This document shows, in pieces, positions 54,001 through 62,324 of a stretch of DNA of 64,000 nucleotides. The notes under the pieces were generated by a model. That model was not told the origin of the DNA. It did no database searches and saw nothing but the letters and a program-made list of their open reading frames with translations. The position numbers and the translations under genes were made by a program. The DNA is taken from positions 1 through 64,000 of the forward strand of contig NZ_JADNYK010000002.1 in assembly GCF_017810075.1 (NCBI RefSeq), read 5' to 3'. Within the stretch, counting starts at the first letter, position 1. Each line of letters starts with the position of its first letter. The stretch is from Pseudozobellia sp. WGM2. GTDB taxonomy: Bacteria > Bacteroidota > Bacteroidia > Flavobacteriales > Flavobacteriaceae.

Positions 54001-56250
54001 ATGGGCGAGAATCTTTATCTATTTATGATTATAGCACTAGCTGTGCTAGCCATAACGGACTTAGTCGTTGGAGTAAGTAATGATGCGGTGAATTTCTTGA
54101 ATTCGGCCATTGGCTCGAAGGCAATTTCTTTCCGAACCATAATGATAGTTGCCAGCGTAGGCATAGCACTTGGGGCCATGTCGTCTAACGGCATGATGGA
54201 GGTAGCCCGAAAAGGTATTTTCAATCCTTCAGAATTCGTCTTTTCCGAAATCATGATCATCTTCATGGCGGTAATGATTACCGATATACTTCTGTTGGAT
54301 TTTTTCAATACGTTGGGTATGCCGACTTCCACTACGGTCTCTATTGTTTTTGAACTCTTGGGAGCCGCAGTTGCCGTATCAATTGTCAAAATTTTCAACA
54401 ATAACGATTCATTATCGGCTCTTGGGTCTTATATAAATACTGAGAAAGCTACTGAAATTATCATCGGCATATTACTCTCGGTAGTTGTGGCCTTTTCGGT
54501 GGGCGCCATTGTTCAATTTATATCGCGTCTCTTAATTTCATTTAAGTTCGATCAGAAGCCAAAGTGGGTCGGGGCAATATTTGGCGGGTTCGCTATTACA
54601 TCGATTATTTACTTCATTATTGTAAAAGGTTTAAAGAGCGCCGCGCTTTTCAGTCCGTCTGTAATGGAATTTATTGGTAGTAATCCTGAAATATTTCTTT
54701 TACTGAATTTTGTTACTTGGACTATTCTTTCACTTTTAGCATCCACTCTTTTTAAATGGAATATTTACGTAATAGTAATCATATTAGGAACCTTTGCCTT
54801 GGCCATGGCCTTCGCCGGAAATGACTTGGTCAATTTTATTGGCGTTCCCCTTGCGGCCTTAGCTTCCTATGAAGCATGGAGTCAATCTACCATTGCTGCC
54901 GATCAGTATACCATGGAGGGGCTTTCTACCGCTGTACAAACACCTACCCACTTGCTGCTACTTTCAGGTATAATTATGGTAATCACCCTTTGGTTCTCAT
55001 CTAAAGCAAAGAACGTTGTAAAAACAAGTGTAGACTTGTCTAGACAAGATGAAGGTGATGAACGGTTTCAGCCAAATTTTTTATCTAGGCAAATCGTCAA
55101 ATTCAGCATAAGCGCTTCCGAAAATCTTGGAGGTATTTTACCTGGTGCTTGGTCAAAAAGAATCGACACACAGTTTGAAAAGCCCTATGTTTATATTCCT
55201 AAGAGCCGTATACAAGACTTACCCGCTTTTGACTTTGTAAGAGCGGCGGTAAACCTGATGGTCGCGAGTGTTCTTATTTCTTTGGCTACATCAATGAAAC
55301 TACCGCTCTCTACCACCTACGTAACCTTTATGGTGGCCATGGGTTCGTCTCTGGCCGATCGTGCTTGGGGGCCTGAAAGCGCGGTATATCGTGTGGCAGG
55401 TGTTTTAAATGTAATCGGGGGTTGGTTCTTTACCGCCTTAAGCGCTTTTACGGCCGCAGCGATTATTGCTTATATCATCCATTTAGGTGGTATTTGGGCG
55501 ATAGCAACGTTGCTTATCATCGCATTCTTGCTTATCGGAAAGAACTATTTGTCACATTCGAAAAAAGTCAAAGAGACCAAGCTAGAAGAAAAGCTTGAGA
55601 AAGCCGAAAGCAACTCAATTATTGGTGTTATTGAAGAGAGCTCGGCGAATATATCGCTCGCGATTAATAGAGCCAATAAAATTTACACTCAAAGTATCGA
55701 TGGGCTGGCCAAACATGATATAGACACGCTTAGAAAAAGTAAAAAAGGCATCTCCAAATTAAATAAAGAAGTGGAAGGCCTCAGAGATAACATTTTCTAT
55801 TTTATCAAAAATCTTGATGAATCGAGTGTTGGCACAAGTAATTTCTACCTCACGATACTAAGCTATCTTCAAGACATGACCCAATCATTGGAGTATATAG
55901 CTAAAGCCGGTTATAAGCATGTACATAACAACCACAAAAAATTAAGATTCAATCAAATAAAAGACCTTAAAGAAACCGATGGGTATATTGATGACTTGTT
56001 CAGTGAAATAAAGTTAATTTTCGAAACACAAGATTTCTTGAAATTGACGGAATTGATAGTCAACAAACAAGAGCTTTTTCAAAAACTTGATCTCAAAATT
56101 CAAAAGCAGGTAGAACGTACCCGTACCGATGAATCGAGCCCTAAGAACACTGCGCTATATTTTAGTCTATTATTAGAAACTAAAGATTTACTGGTGGCCA
56201 CCATGAATCTATTAGAAACTTATGACGGGCATGCCAATGTAAAGGTTTAG
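54001..56250 (+). CDS. PiT family inorganic phosphate transporter with PhoU-like tail
   Basis: A 749-residue protein from the ATG at 54001; a TTG directly before it is not needed. The membrane part (about 1-535) has the two PiT signature repeats, G-V-S-N-D-A-V-N-F near residue 25 and A-G-N-D-L-V-N-F near 275. Each binds sodium and phosphate in low-affinity Pi import. The last 200 residues are soluble and helical (for example K-L-E-E-K-L-E-K-A-E-S-N-S and L-R-K-S-K-K-G-I-S-K-L-N-K-E), resembling PhoU/DUF47. In other bacteria that domain is a separate protein next to pit. Built-in regulation of the transporter is inferred. Confidence 0.9.
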   Translation: MGENLYLFMIIALAVLAITDLVVGVSNDAVNFLNSAIGSKAISFRTIMIVASVGIALGAMSSNGMMEVARKGIFNPSEFVFSEIMIIFMAVMITDILLLDFFNTLGMPTSTTVSIVFELLGAAVAVSIVKIFNNNDSLSALGSYINTEKATEIIIGILLSVVVAFSVGAIVQFISRLLISFKFDQKPKWVGAIFGGFAITSIIYFIIVKGLKSAALFSPSVMEFIGSNPEIFLLLNFVTWTILSLLASTLFKWNIYVIVIILGTFALAMAFAGNDLVNFIGVPLAALASYEAWSQSTIAADQYTMEGLSTAVQTPTHLLLLSGIIMVITLWFSSKAKNVVKTSVDLSRQDEGDERFQPNFLSRQIVKFSISASENLGGILPGAWSKRIDTQFEKPYVYIPKSRIQDLPAFDFVRAAVNLMVASVLISLATSMKLPLSTTYVTFMVAMGSSLADRAWGPESAVYRVAGVLNVIGGWFFTALSAFTAAAIIAYIIHLGGIWAIATLLIIAFLLIGKNYLSHSKKVKETKLEEKLEKAESNSIIGVIEESSANISLAINRANKIYTQSIDGLAKHDIDTLRKSKKGISKLNKEVEGLRDNIFYFIKNLDESSVGTSNFYLTILSYLQDMTQSLEYIAKAGYKHVHNNHKKLRFNQIKDLKETDGYIDDLFSEIKLIFETQDFLKLTELIVNKQELFQKLDLKIQKQVERTRTDESSPKNTALYFSLLLETKDLLVATMNLLETYDGHANVKV

Positions 56251-56362
56251 GCAGCGTTCAATTGTAACTTTTTTTAAATCATCTCAAAATACCGTTTGTC
56301 GAAAAAATATACCTTTTCGACCATGAAAACCGTTATGTGCTAAACTTCAAACATTTAGTATT

Positions 56363-57310
56363 ATGCGTTCTTCAATTTTCATAAGCTTTGCTGTGGGTAG
56401 TTTTCTATTTCTCAGCTGCAGTAAAGATGAGCCCACTCTTGAAAATGAAGAGTTATCTATCGACCTAAACAATAGCGCAAGAGTAGAAGCCCTAAATCTG
56501 TATCAAGATTTTTATCTGGCTTCATCAACATCGACATCAACGGAATTATGGACAGGCGATGAAGCTTCTTGCAACCCCGGCACAACACCTCAAACGATTA
56601 AAGACAAAATTTTTCTTCGCCTTGATTATTACAGAAAGGCTGTTGGACTCAATAATACCTTAACCGAGAACAGTTTAAAAAGCACCAAGTCTCAAGATGC
56701 CGCTTTAATGATGCATACTAACGGAAGCCTGAACCATTTTCCACCAAATAGTTGGAAATGTTTCTCCGATGCAGGAAAAGAAGCCGCTGCAAATTCTTTA
56801 TTGACATCGATTAGCGGGGCAGCTGCCATCGACTCTTATATTCGTGACCAGGGTGCAGAAAACGGACCTGTCGGTCACAGAAGGTGGCTTCTCTGGCCGA
56901 GACTACAAGAAATGGGTATAGGCAACACTAATCGATATAATGCACTTTGGGTGATTGGCAACGCCGGAACAGCACCTGCAGATGCTCCCGATTTTATTGC
57001 TTGGCCTCCTGAAGGTTTTATACCAAAGCAAGTAGTGTATCCACGTTGGTCATTTTCAATAGCTAATGCGGATTTTAGTACTACTACAGTCAGAATGAAA
57101 TACAAAAATGGTGGTACAGTCAGTTTACAAACTGAAGACTTAAGTGAAGCTTTTGCCGACAACACCATTGTTTGGCAACCCGACCTCAACTTGAACACCA
57201 TTAAATCAGATACTACCTTTGTGGTCACATTAAAATCGGTAGTAATCAACGGTGAAGAAACCGACTTTGAATACGAAGTTGTTGTATTCGATGGTTCCGA
57301 CGATAATTAG
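56363..57310 (+). CDS. CAP-domain lipoprotein
   Basis: A 315-residue lipoprotein with lipobox L-S-C19 followed by S-K-D-E, again an export-signal-like sequence pointing to the cell surface. The CAP/SCP fold (about 85-210) shows the family pattern: a helix L-R-L-D-Y-Y-R-K-A-V-G-L, then S-Q-D-A-A-L-M-M, L-N-H-F-P-P and the block E-N-G-P-V-G-H-R-R-W-L-L-W-P. The C-terminal 90 residues are a beta-sandwich. Bacterial CAP proteins have been tied to adhesion or cell-wall binding, but no specific role can be given. Single gene, convergent with nadD. Confidence 0.85.
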   Translation: MRSSIFISFAVGSFLFLSCSKDEPTLENEELSIDLNNSARVEALNLYQDFYLASSTSTSTELWTGDEASCNPGTTPQTIKDKIFLRLDYYRKAVGLNNTLTENSLKSTKSQDAALMMHTNGSLNHFPPNSWKCFSDAGKEAAANSLLTSISGAAAIDSYIRDQGAENGPVGHRRWLLWPRLQEMGIGNTNRYNALWVIGNAGTAPADAPDFIAWPPEGFIPKQVVYPRWSFSIANADFSTTTVRMKYKNGGTVSLQTEDLSEAFADNTIVWQPDLNLNTIKSDTTFVVTLKSVVINGEETDFEYEVVVFDGSDDN

Positions 57311-57323
57311 AAAATAAATGATT

Positions 57324-57908
57324 TTATCGATAAAAGTTCATTTCATCCATATAGACCCAGACGGCTTCGGGTAGCAAGGGTCTAACATTTTTACCTTCGT
57401 GATGGTTTTTACGAATAAATGTCGATGAGATTTCCATGATCGGCGCCATCACCGGTTTTATTCTAGGGTGTTCACTAAAAATATTTTCTACCCTTCCCTC
57501 AGAAATTCTAGGGTAGACAAAAATATCATGGTTTTCTAAAATCACTTCATAGTTTTTCCACCTGTGAAGTGATTTGAGGTTATCCTCTCCCATTATCAAA
57601 CTAAAATGGTATCGATTGCCATACTTCTCACCGAGATGAGCCAATGTATTTACCGTATAATTGGGTTGTGGCAAATCAAATTCTATTTTGCTCGGCTTTA
57701 GTTTTGGATACTCTTTCGTTGCCTCATATACCATTTCATAACGATGGTTATTATCGAGTAAGGACTTTTTTTTCTTGAACGGACTTTGAGGAGTAACGAC
57801 GAACCAAATTTCATCGAGTTCTGAATGCTCGGCCATGTGATTGGCAATCACCAAATGACCAATATGAACGGGATTAAAGGTGCCGAAATAAAGTCCTACT
57901 TTTTTCAT
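57324..57908 (-). CDS. nadD: Nicotinate-nucleotide adenylyltransferase
   Basis: A 194-residue nucleotidyltransferase of NAD synthesis, joining nicotinate mononucleotide and ATP. The ATP motif G9-T-F-N-P-V-H15-I-G-H18 and the C-terminal I-S-S-T-F-I-R block are intact, and N-Y-T-V-N-T-L lies near residue 85. Last gene of the yicC-gmk-nadD operon, three bases after gmk. Confidence 0.95.
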   Translation of the reverse strand: MKKVGLYFGTFNPVHIGHLVIANHMAEHSELDEIWFVVTPQSPFKKKKSLLDNNHRYEMVYEATKEYPKLKPSKIEFDLPQPNYTVNTLAHLGEKYGNRYHFSLIMGEDNLKSLHRWKNYEVILENHDIFVYPRISEGRVENIFSEHPRIKPVMAPIMEISSTFIRKNHHEGKNVRPLLPEAVWVYMDEMNFYR

Positions 57909-57911
57909 GAT

Positions 57912-58502
57912 CTATGCTCCGTTCCCATTTTCACCACCTACAAAATCGGCAACCAGCTGATAGGCCTCCTCGAGGGCCGTATCGAGATCGTAGTTCTTGA
58001 TTATTTTATCGAACTGGGGTGCAGTTGCCAGTTCTACAGAAGCTTTGGCAATGCGCATATTGATTTTATCTTCACTCTCGGTACTTCGTTTCTTCAAACG
58101 TATTTTAAGTTCGTCAACACTTGGTGGTTTAACGAAAACGGCCAAGGTAACATCAGGAAATTTGCGTTTGATACGTAGTCCTCCGGCAACATCAATATCA
58201 AAGATAACGTTCTTGCCCTCTGCCCATAAACGCTCAATTTCACTTTTTAAGGTACCATAGAAGTTGTCACGGTATACTTCTTCCCACTCTAAAAAGTCAT
58301 CACTTTTAATGTGGTTCTTAAATTCTGAAATAGACATGAAGTAATAATGCTCACCATTCTTTTCCTTCGCTCTTCGAGGACGGGAAGTTGCAGAAACGGA
58401 AAACGCCAAATTTAAATCAGATTTTTCTAAAAGATGCCGAACTATAGTGGTCTTGCCACTGCCTGATGGTGCCGAGAATATTATAAGTTTACCGCCTTTC
58501 AT
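57912..58502 (-). CDS. gmk: Guanylate kinase
   Basis: A 196-residue kinase that phosphorylates GMP to GDP. The P-loop is A11-P-S-G-S-G-K-T18. The GMP-binding blocks S-A-T-S-R-P-R-R-A-K-E-K-N-G and Y-Y-F-M-S follow, as does I-F-D-I-D-V-A-G-G near residue 100. The length is standard. Middle gene of the operon, 31 bases after yicC. Confidence 0.96.
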   Translation of the reverse strand: MKGGKLIIFSAPSGSGKTTIVRHLLEKSDLNLAFSVSATSRPRRAKEKNGEHYYFMSISEFKNHIKSDDFLEWEEVYRDNFYGTLKSEIERLWAEGKNVIFDIDVAGGLRIKRKFPDVTLAVFVKPPSVDELKIRLKKRSTESEDKINMRIAKASVELATAPQFDKIIKNYDLDTALEEAYQLVADFVGGENGNGA

Positions 58503-58533
58503 TATTAATTTATTAAATAATCAACCCTGCTTT

Positions 58534-59391
58534 TCAAAGAACATTGAGCATCTGTTCTTTAATTTTTTCCAGTTCATCTTTCATCTGTACAACCAATTGT
58601 TGCATGGGTGCATAGTTCGCCTTTGATCCGATAGTATTTATTTCACGACCGATTTCTTGAGAGATAAAACCGAGTTTCTTTCCGTTAGAATCTGAAGAAT
58701 CAAGTGTGCTTGCAAAATATTTTAAGTGATTGGCAAGACGCACTTTCTCTTCTGTGATATCATATTTCTCTAAATAGTAGATCAATTCTTGTTCGAATCG
58801 ATTTGCATCTAATTCTGCTTTCAAATCGGCAACTGCTTTGTTCAACCGCTCTCGCACATCAGATTGACGATCAGGATCCATTCTTTCAACTTGGTCCAAC
58901 AAGCTTTGAAGATTGTTTATGCGTTGTAGAAAATCCTTCTCCAACACACTACCTTCCTCTGATCTAAAATTATTTATTTCTTTTAATGCCTCGTTGACAG
59001 CTAATTGAATATGGGCATACTCTTTTTCATCAATATCTTCTCGCTCGGTTCGTAATGCATCTGGCATTCTCAGCGCCATATCTAACAAGCGAAGATCATC
59101 ACCATCTGCGATAGCTTTGAGCTGTTTCATATAATTTTTGACTGCCGGTTCGTTAACCTCTGCAGAAGTTTCATCGCCTGTAAACTCTACATAAAGGCCA
59201 AAATCAACCTTGCCCCTGACCAAAGAACTGGCAATATTCTTACGAATTTCGAGCTCTTTTTCGCGGTAAGCAGAAGGCATTCTGGCATTAAGATCCAAGC
59301 TTTTACTATTTAACGATTTAAGTTCAACAGTAATTTTCTTAGTCGGAAGCTGAATCACGTGCTTGCCAAACCCTGTCATAGATTGAATCAT
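58534..59391 (-). CDS. YicC/YloC family endoribonuclease
   Basis: A 285-residue protein with the N-terminal YicC block (M-I-Q-S-M-T-G-F-G-K; V-E-L-K-S-L-N-S-K-S-L-D) and the C-terminal DUF1732 block (Q-E-L-I-Y-Y-L-E-K-Y-D-I-T-E-E, K-L-G-F-I-S-Q-E-I-G-R-E-I-N-T-I-G-S-K). Members are RNases involved in mRNA and small-RNA turnover. It is the first gene of yicC-gmk-nadD; a perfect -7 box TACCTTTG on the minus strand (59411-59418) lies 20 bases before the ATG. Confidence 0.93.
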   Translation of the reverse strand: MIQSMTGFGKHVIQLPTKKITVELKSLNSKSLDLNARMPSAYREKELEIRKNIASSLVRGKVDFGLYVEFTGDETSAEVNEPAVKNYMKQLKAIADGDDLRLLDMALRMPDALRTEREDIDEKEYAHIQLAVNEALKEINNFRSEEGSVLEKDFLQRINNLQSLLDQVERMDPDRQSDVRERLNKAVADLKAELDANRFEQELIYYLEKYDITEEKVRLANHLKYFASTLDSSDSNGKKLGFISQEIGREINTIGSKANYAPMQQLVVQMKDELEKIKEQMLNVL

Positions 59392-59523
59392 AGTTTTTTT
59401 TGAATTTTGGCAAAGGTAACTTAATTGGATGAAGTGTGGTAATTACCTATTGCTTGCTAAATAGAAAGATTTTAAAGACATTTTCAGAAAAAACGATAAG
59501 ACTGGTCTCAAGTAAAATAAAAA

Positions 59524-59545
59524 GCCGCTGTAAGCTTACAGCGGC
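59524..59545 (-). terminator. Rho-independent terminator of the DUF1080 gene
   Basis: Perfect palindrome with arms GCCGCTGTAAG and CTTACAGCGGC, followed on the minus strand by TTTTTATTTTA. It is 10 bases past the stop at 59556. Confidence 0.93.
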
Positions 59546-59555
59546 CAAATTATAT

Positions 59556-60308
59556 TTAAAGTTCTTTAATCTTAATATTTCTAAAAGCTACCTGATTACC
59601 ATGGTCTTGAAGACCCAATCGGCCTGTAGCATACTTCCCAAAATGCTCCCAATTGGCAAACTTCGATTTAGAGACCATTTCTTTCCAAGCTTCATTGGCA
59701 AGTGGAAAATCGACCACCTTGGTTCCGTTGAGCTCTACACTTCCCTTTTCCTCTTTATGATTGATGGTAATGACCATTGTATTCCACTCCCCAGCAGGGT
59801 TGACCACCTTTTCAGAAGGTGCCACCATATCATACAATGCGCCCGATTGGTGAGACTCTCCGTTTTTAGCATCTGGGTGCCTCTCATCGTCTAAAACCTG
59901 GACCTCTGGGCCAGTAGCATAAGGCTTACCTTGCTTTACATTTTCATTTACCCCCCAAAACACTCCGCTATTGCCACCTTCAGAAATTTTCCAATCTAAG
60001 GAAAGAACAAAATCGGTATACTCCTTTTCGGTAACCAAGTCAAAAATCTCTCCTTTTTCACGGTTTTCGGGTGGATAGAAAACCAGGGCTTCATCCTCAA
60101 TTTTCCAATTGTCGGAAACACCGTCTTTCATATATTCTTTCCAACCGTCAAAAGTCGAACCATTAAAAAGCATGGTCCAATCCGATGATTCGTTGTTCAC
60201 CTTAGCTTCTGCAACCGGTGCTGCCTCTTCTGCAGTCTTCTTTTCAGCTTTTTCTTTACATGCGAAAGCCAATAGTGCACAGCATGCCATTAGGGTTAGT
60301 TTTTTCAT
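59556..60308 (-). CDS. DUF1080 (3-keto-disaccharide hydrolase-like) lipoprotein
   Basis: A 250-residue lipoprotein with lipobox A-F-A-C17 and a short Lys/Glu/Ala-rich spacer. The jelly-roll DUF1080 domain (about 45-250) is marked by L-F-N-G-S-T-F-D-G-W, the block G-G-N-S-G-V-F-W-G-V and G-R-L-G-L-Q-D-H-G near the end. Characterised members of this family hydrolyse 3-keto glycosides. The gene lies just after a TIM-barrel isomerase/epimerase gene on the same strand, separated by a terminator, and near a Gfo/Idh/MocA oxidoreductase. This context fits oxidative sugar breakdown. The exact substrate is unknown. Confidence 0.88.
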   Translation of the reverse strand: MKKLTLMACCALLAFACKEKAEKKTAEEAAPVAEAKVNNESSDWTMLFNGSTFDGWKEYMKDGVSDNWKIEDEALVFYPPENREKGEIFDLVTEKEYTDFVLSLDWKISEGGNSGVFWGVNENVKQGKPYATGPEVQVLDDERHPDAKNGESHQSGALYDMVAPSEKVVNPAGEWNTMVITINHKEEKGSVELNGTKVVDFPLANEAWKEMVSKSKFANWEHFGKYATGRLGLQDHGNQVAFRNIKIKEL

Positions 60309-60355
60309 TAGGGTTTTGATTTACTTGTTGTTTGAATTTAATTGCTAAATATAAT

Positions 60356-60377
60356 TAAGGGGCCAAAAGGCCCCTTA
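60356..60377 (-). terminator. Terminator of the sugar isomerase/epimerase gene
   Basis: The stem TAAGGGGCC / GGCCCCTTA has an AAAA loop. It lies five bases past the stop at 60383. The T run on the minus strand is short (TTAATTATATTT). Confidence 0.75.
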
Positions 60378-60382
60378 TCTGT

Positions 60383-61435
60383 TTAAGTTCCTAAAATCTT
60401 TTTTAGTACCTCTTTATCAATTGCCGCACCTGCGAAATCGTCAAAAGTCTTTTCGGTAGCTTCGATGATATGGTCTTGAATAAACTTGGCGCCTTCTCGT
60501 GCACCTTGTTCCGGGCTTTTAATGCAACACTCCCATTCCATTACCGCCCAAACATCACAGCCATACTGGGTCAGTTTAGAAAAAATGGTTTTAAAATCGA
60601 TTTGACCGTCGCCTAAAGAACGATAACGGCCCGCTCTATCGCCCCAATCATTGTAACCTCCGAAAGCTCCTTTCTTTCCGGTAGGGTTAAACTCAGAATC
60701 TTTTACGTGAAAAGACTTAATAAACTCGTGATAATGGTCTATATAAGTAATATAATCTAATTGTTGCAATACAAAATGACTCGGGTCGTACAATATGTTC
60801 ACACGCTTGTGGTTGCCCGTAGCCTTTAAAAAACGTTCGAAAGTATCCCCATCGTGCAAATCTTCACCGGGGTGAATTTCATAACATACGTCAACGCCTT
60901 CTTCATCAAAATGGTTCAAAATGGGCATCCATCTTTTGGCCAATTCTTCAAATCCCATTTCCACAAGTCCCGCTGGACGCTGTGGCCAAGGGTGCCAAGT
61001 GTGCCAAAGAAGTGCGCCTGAAAATGTGGCGTGGGCCGATATGCCCAACCTTCTACTTGCCGTAGCAGCTTTCTTTACTACATCTACGGCCCACTCTGTT
61101 CTCGCTTTCGGATTGTTTTTTACAGCATCGGGCGCAAAATTATCGAACATAAGATTATAGGCAGGATGCACGGCTACCAATTGCCCTTGTAAGTGCGTTG
61201 AAAGCTCAGTAATTTCCAATCCGTATGAGTTCACTTTGCCTTTTAGCTCATCACAATAATCTTGACTCTCGGCCGCCTTATCCAAATCGATCAGAAAACT
61301 TTCCCAAGTTGGTATTTGAATTCCTTTATACCCCAAATCTGAGGCCCATTTGCACATTCCATCCAAAGAATTGAAAGGTGCCTTATTGTCTACGAATTGG
61401 GCCAAAAATACGGCCGGTCCTTTAATTGTTTTCAT
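60383..61435 (-). CDS. Sugar phosphate isomerase/epimerase (TIM barrel)
   Basis: A 350-residue xylose-isomerase-like TIM-barrel protein without signal peptide. Likely metal ligands are the Glu in C-Y-E-I-H-P-G-E-D, the Asp in L-Y-D-P-S-H, the His in S-F-H-V-K-D and the Glu in A-V-M-E-W-E-C. Related proteins isomerise, epimerise or dehydrate sugars and 3-keto sugars. It is larger than the usual 270-300 residues, with an insert around I-S-A-H-A-T-F-S-G-A-L-L-W-H-T-W-H-P-W. It sits among DUF1080 and oxidoreductase genes. A spaced inverted repeat lies upstream at 61517-61551. Confidence 0.9.
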   Translation of the reverse strand: MKTIKGPAVFLAQFVDNKAPFNSLDGMCKWASDLGYKGIQIPTWESFLIDLDKAAESQDYCDELKGKVNSYGLEITELSTHLQGQLVAVHPAYNLMFDNFAPDAVKNNPKARTEWAVDVVKKAATASRRLGISAHATFSGALLWHTWHPWPQRPAGLVEMGFEELAKRWMPILNHFDEEGVDVCYEIHPGEDLHDGDTFERFLKATGNHKRVNILYDPSHFVLQQLDYITYIDHYHEFIKSFHVKDSEFNPTGKKGAFGGYNDWGDRAGRYRSLGDGQIDFKTIFSKLTQYGCDVWAVMEWECCIKSPEQGAREGAKFIQDHIIEATEKTFDDFAGAAIDKEVLKKILGT

Positions 61436-61787
61436 TTTATTATTATTTGTTCTTTAATACGGCTCTTAAGTCTTAATAGAGACCAATTTGAGAATAAACC
61501 TTATATTTAATACTATTAACTTCCCTTAAACCATAGATTTTTGGGAAGTTATAAATATAGGAAATCCGTTAGTATTTAAACAAGAAATATGCACAGGAAT
61601 ACCAGTAGTTACAAGATGTTTCAACACTTAAGTATGACAGCAATGTTCAAATATTCATGTCCCATCCTCAGAAATAAATACCGACCTCACCCTGATTTTT
61701 ATCAAGAACAATCACCTCATAACCGATAAACCCGACTCTATATCAATTAATTGCTATACAAGAGAAATTCAAAAAGTATATTGACGT
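61436..61787. other. Intergenic region between divergent isomerase and ASCH genes
   Basis: About 350 bases without an ORF. It must hold the promoters of both flanking genes, but no perfect TAnnTTTG box was seen. The only clear structure is the inverted repeat at 61517-61551. Confidence 0.5.
61517..61551. promoter_or_regulatory. Spaced inverted repeat, candidate operator
   Basis: TAACTTCCC (61517-61525) and GGGAAGTTA (61543-61551) are perfect inverted arms with a 17-base spacer, about 80 bases upstream of the isomerase start. The spacing could suit two bound dimers or a looping hairpin. Confidence 0.4.
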
Positions 61788-62252
61788 ATGGAAAACGCTT
61801 CAGCTCGAAATCTCTGGGGAGATTATTTAGACAAACATTTAGAGTATGCTTTTGTCGAAGCACCGAAGGTCATACACTTCTGTAATAATCAGCTCGATGC
61901 CAACGAATGCGCCACCCTTGTAAAAAAGGGCATAAAAAAAGCCACTTCACCCTCTCTTCTAGGGCTTCAATATCGTAACGAACGTTTACCTAGAATAGGA
62001 GATTTTATGATTGTAACCGATTGGGAAGGGGAAGCTCAATGTCTTGTACGTACCAAATCAGTTCGGCTCAAACCTTTTTTCAGCATCGACGAGGCCTATG
62101 CGCAACTTGAGGGAGAAGGCGACAAAAGTTTATCCTTTTGGAAAAAAGTGCATTGGGAATATTACAAAAAAGAACTGGAACCCTTTCATCGCAAGCCTAA
62201 TGAAAGCATGATTGTGGTCTGTCAAGAATTTGAGAAAGTTTTTGAGCGATAA
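61788..62252 (+). CDS. ASCH domain protein
   Basis: A 154-residue protein of the ASCH family, a PUA-like beta-barrel thought to bind RNA or nucleotides; some members are N4-acetylcytidine amidohydrolases. Recognisable parts are L-V-K-K-G-I-K-K-A-T-S-P-S, the loop L-P-R-I-G-D-F-M-I-V-T-D-W and the end W-E-Y-Y-K-K-E-L. The helix I-D-E-A-Y-A-Q-L-E-G-E-G-D-K-S-L is also typical. It lies between sugar-processing genes on the opposite strand and shows no functional link with them. Confidence 0.85.
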   Translation: MENASARNLWGDYLDKHLEYAFVEAPKVIHFCNNQLDANECATLVKKGIKKATSPSLLGLQYRNERLPRIGDFMIVTDWEGEAQCLVRTKSVRLKPFFSIDEAYAQLEGEGDKSLSFWKKVHWEYYKKELEPFHRKPNESMIVVCQEFEKVFER

Positions 62253-62267
62253 AAACCTTACACAAAA

Positions 62268-62295
62268 GATGACCCCGAAAATTTTCGGGGTCATC
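62268..62295. terminator. Bidirectional terminator
   Basis: A perfect 28-base palindrome with arm GATGACCCCGAAAA and its complement, between convergent stops at 62252 and 62325. T tracts are weak on both sides. Confidence 0.8.
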
Positions 62296-62324
62296 ATATC
62301 AATTATAATAATTTAGGTAGATTG

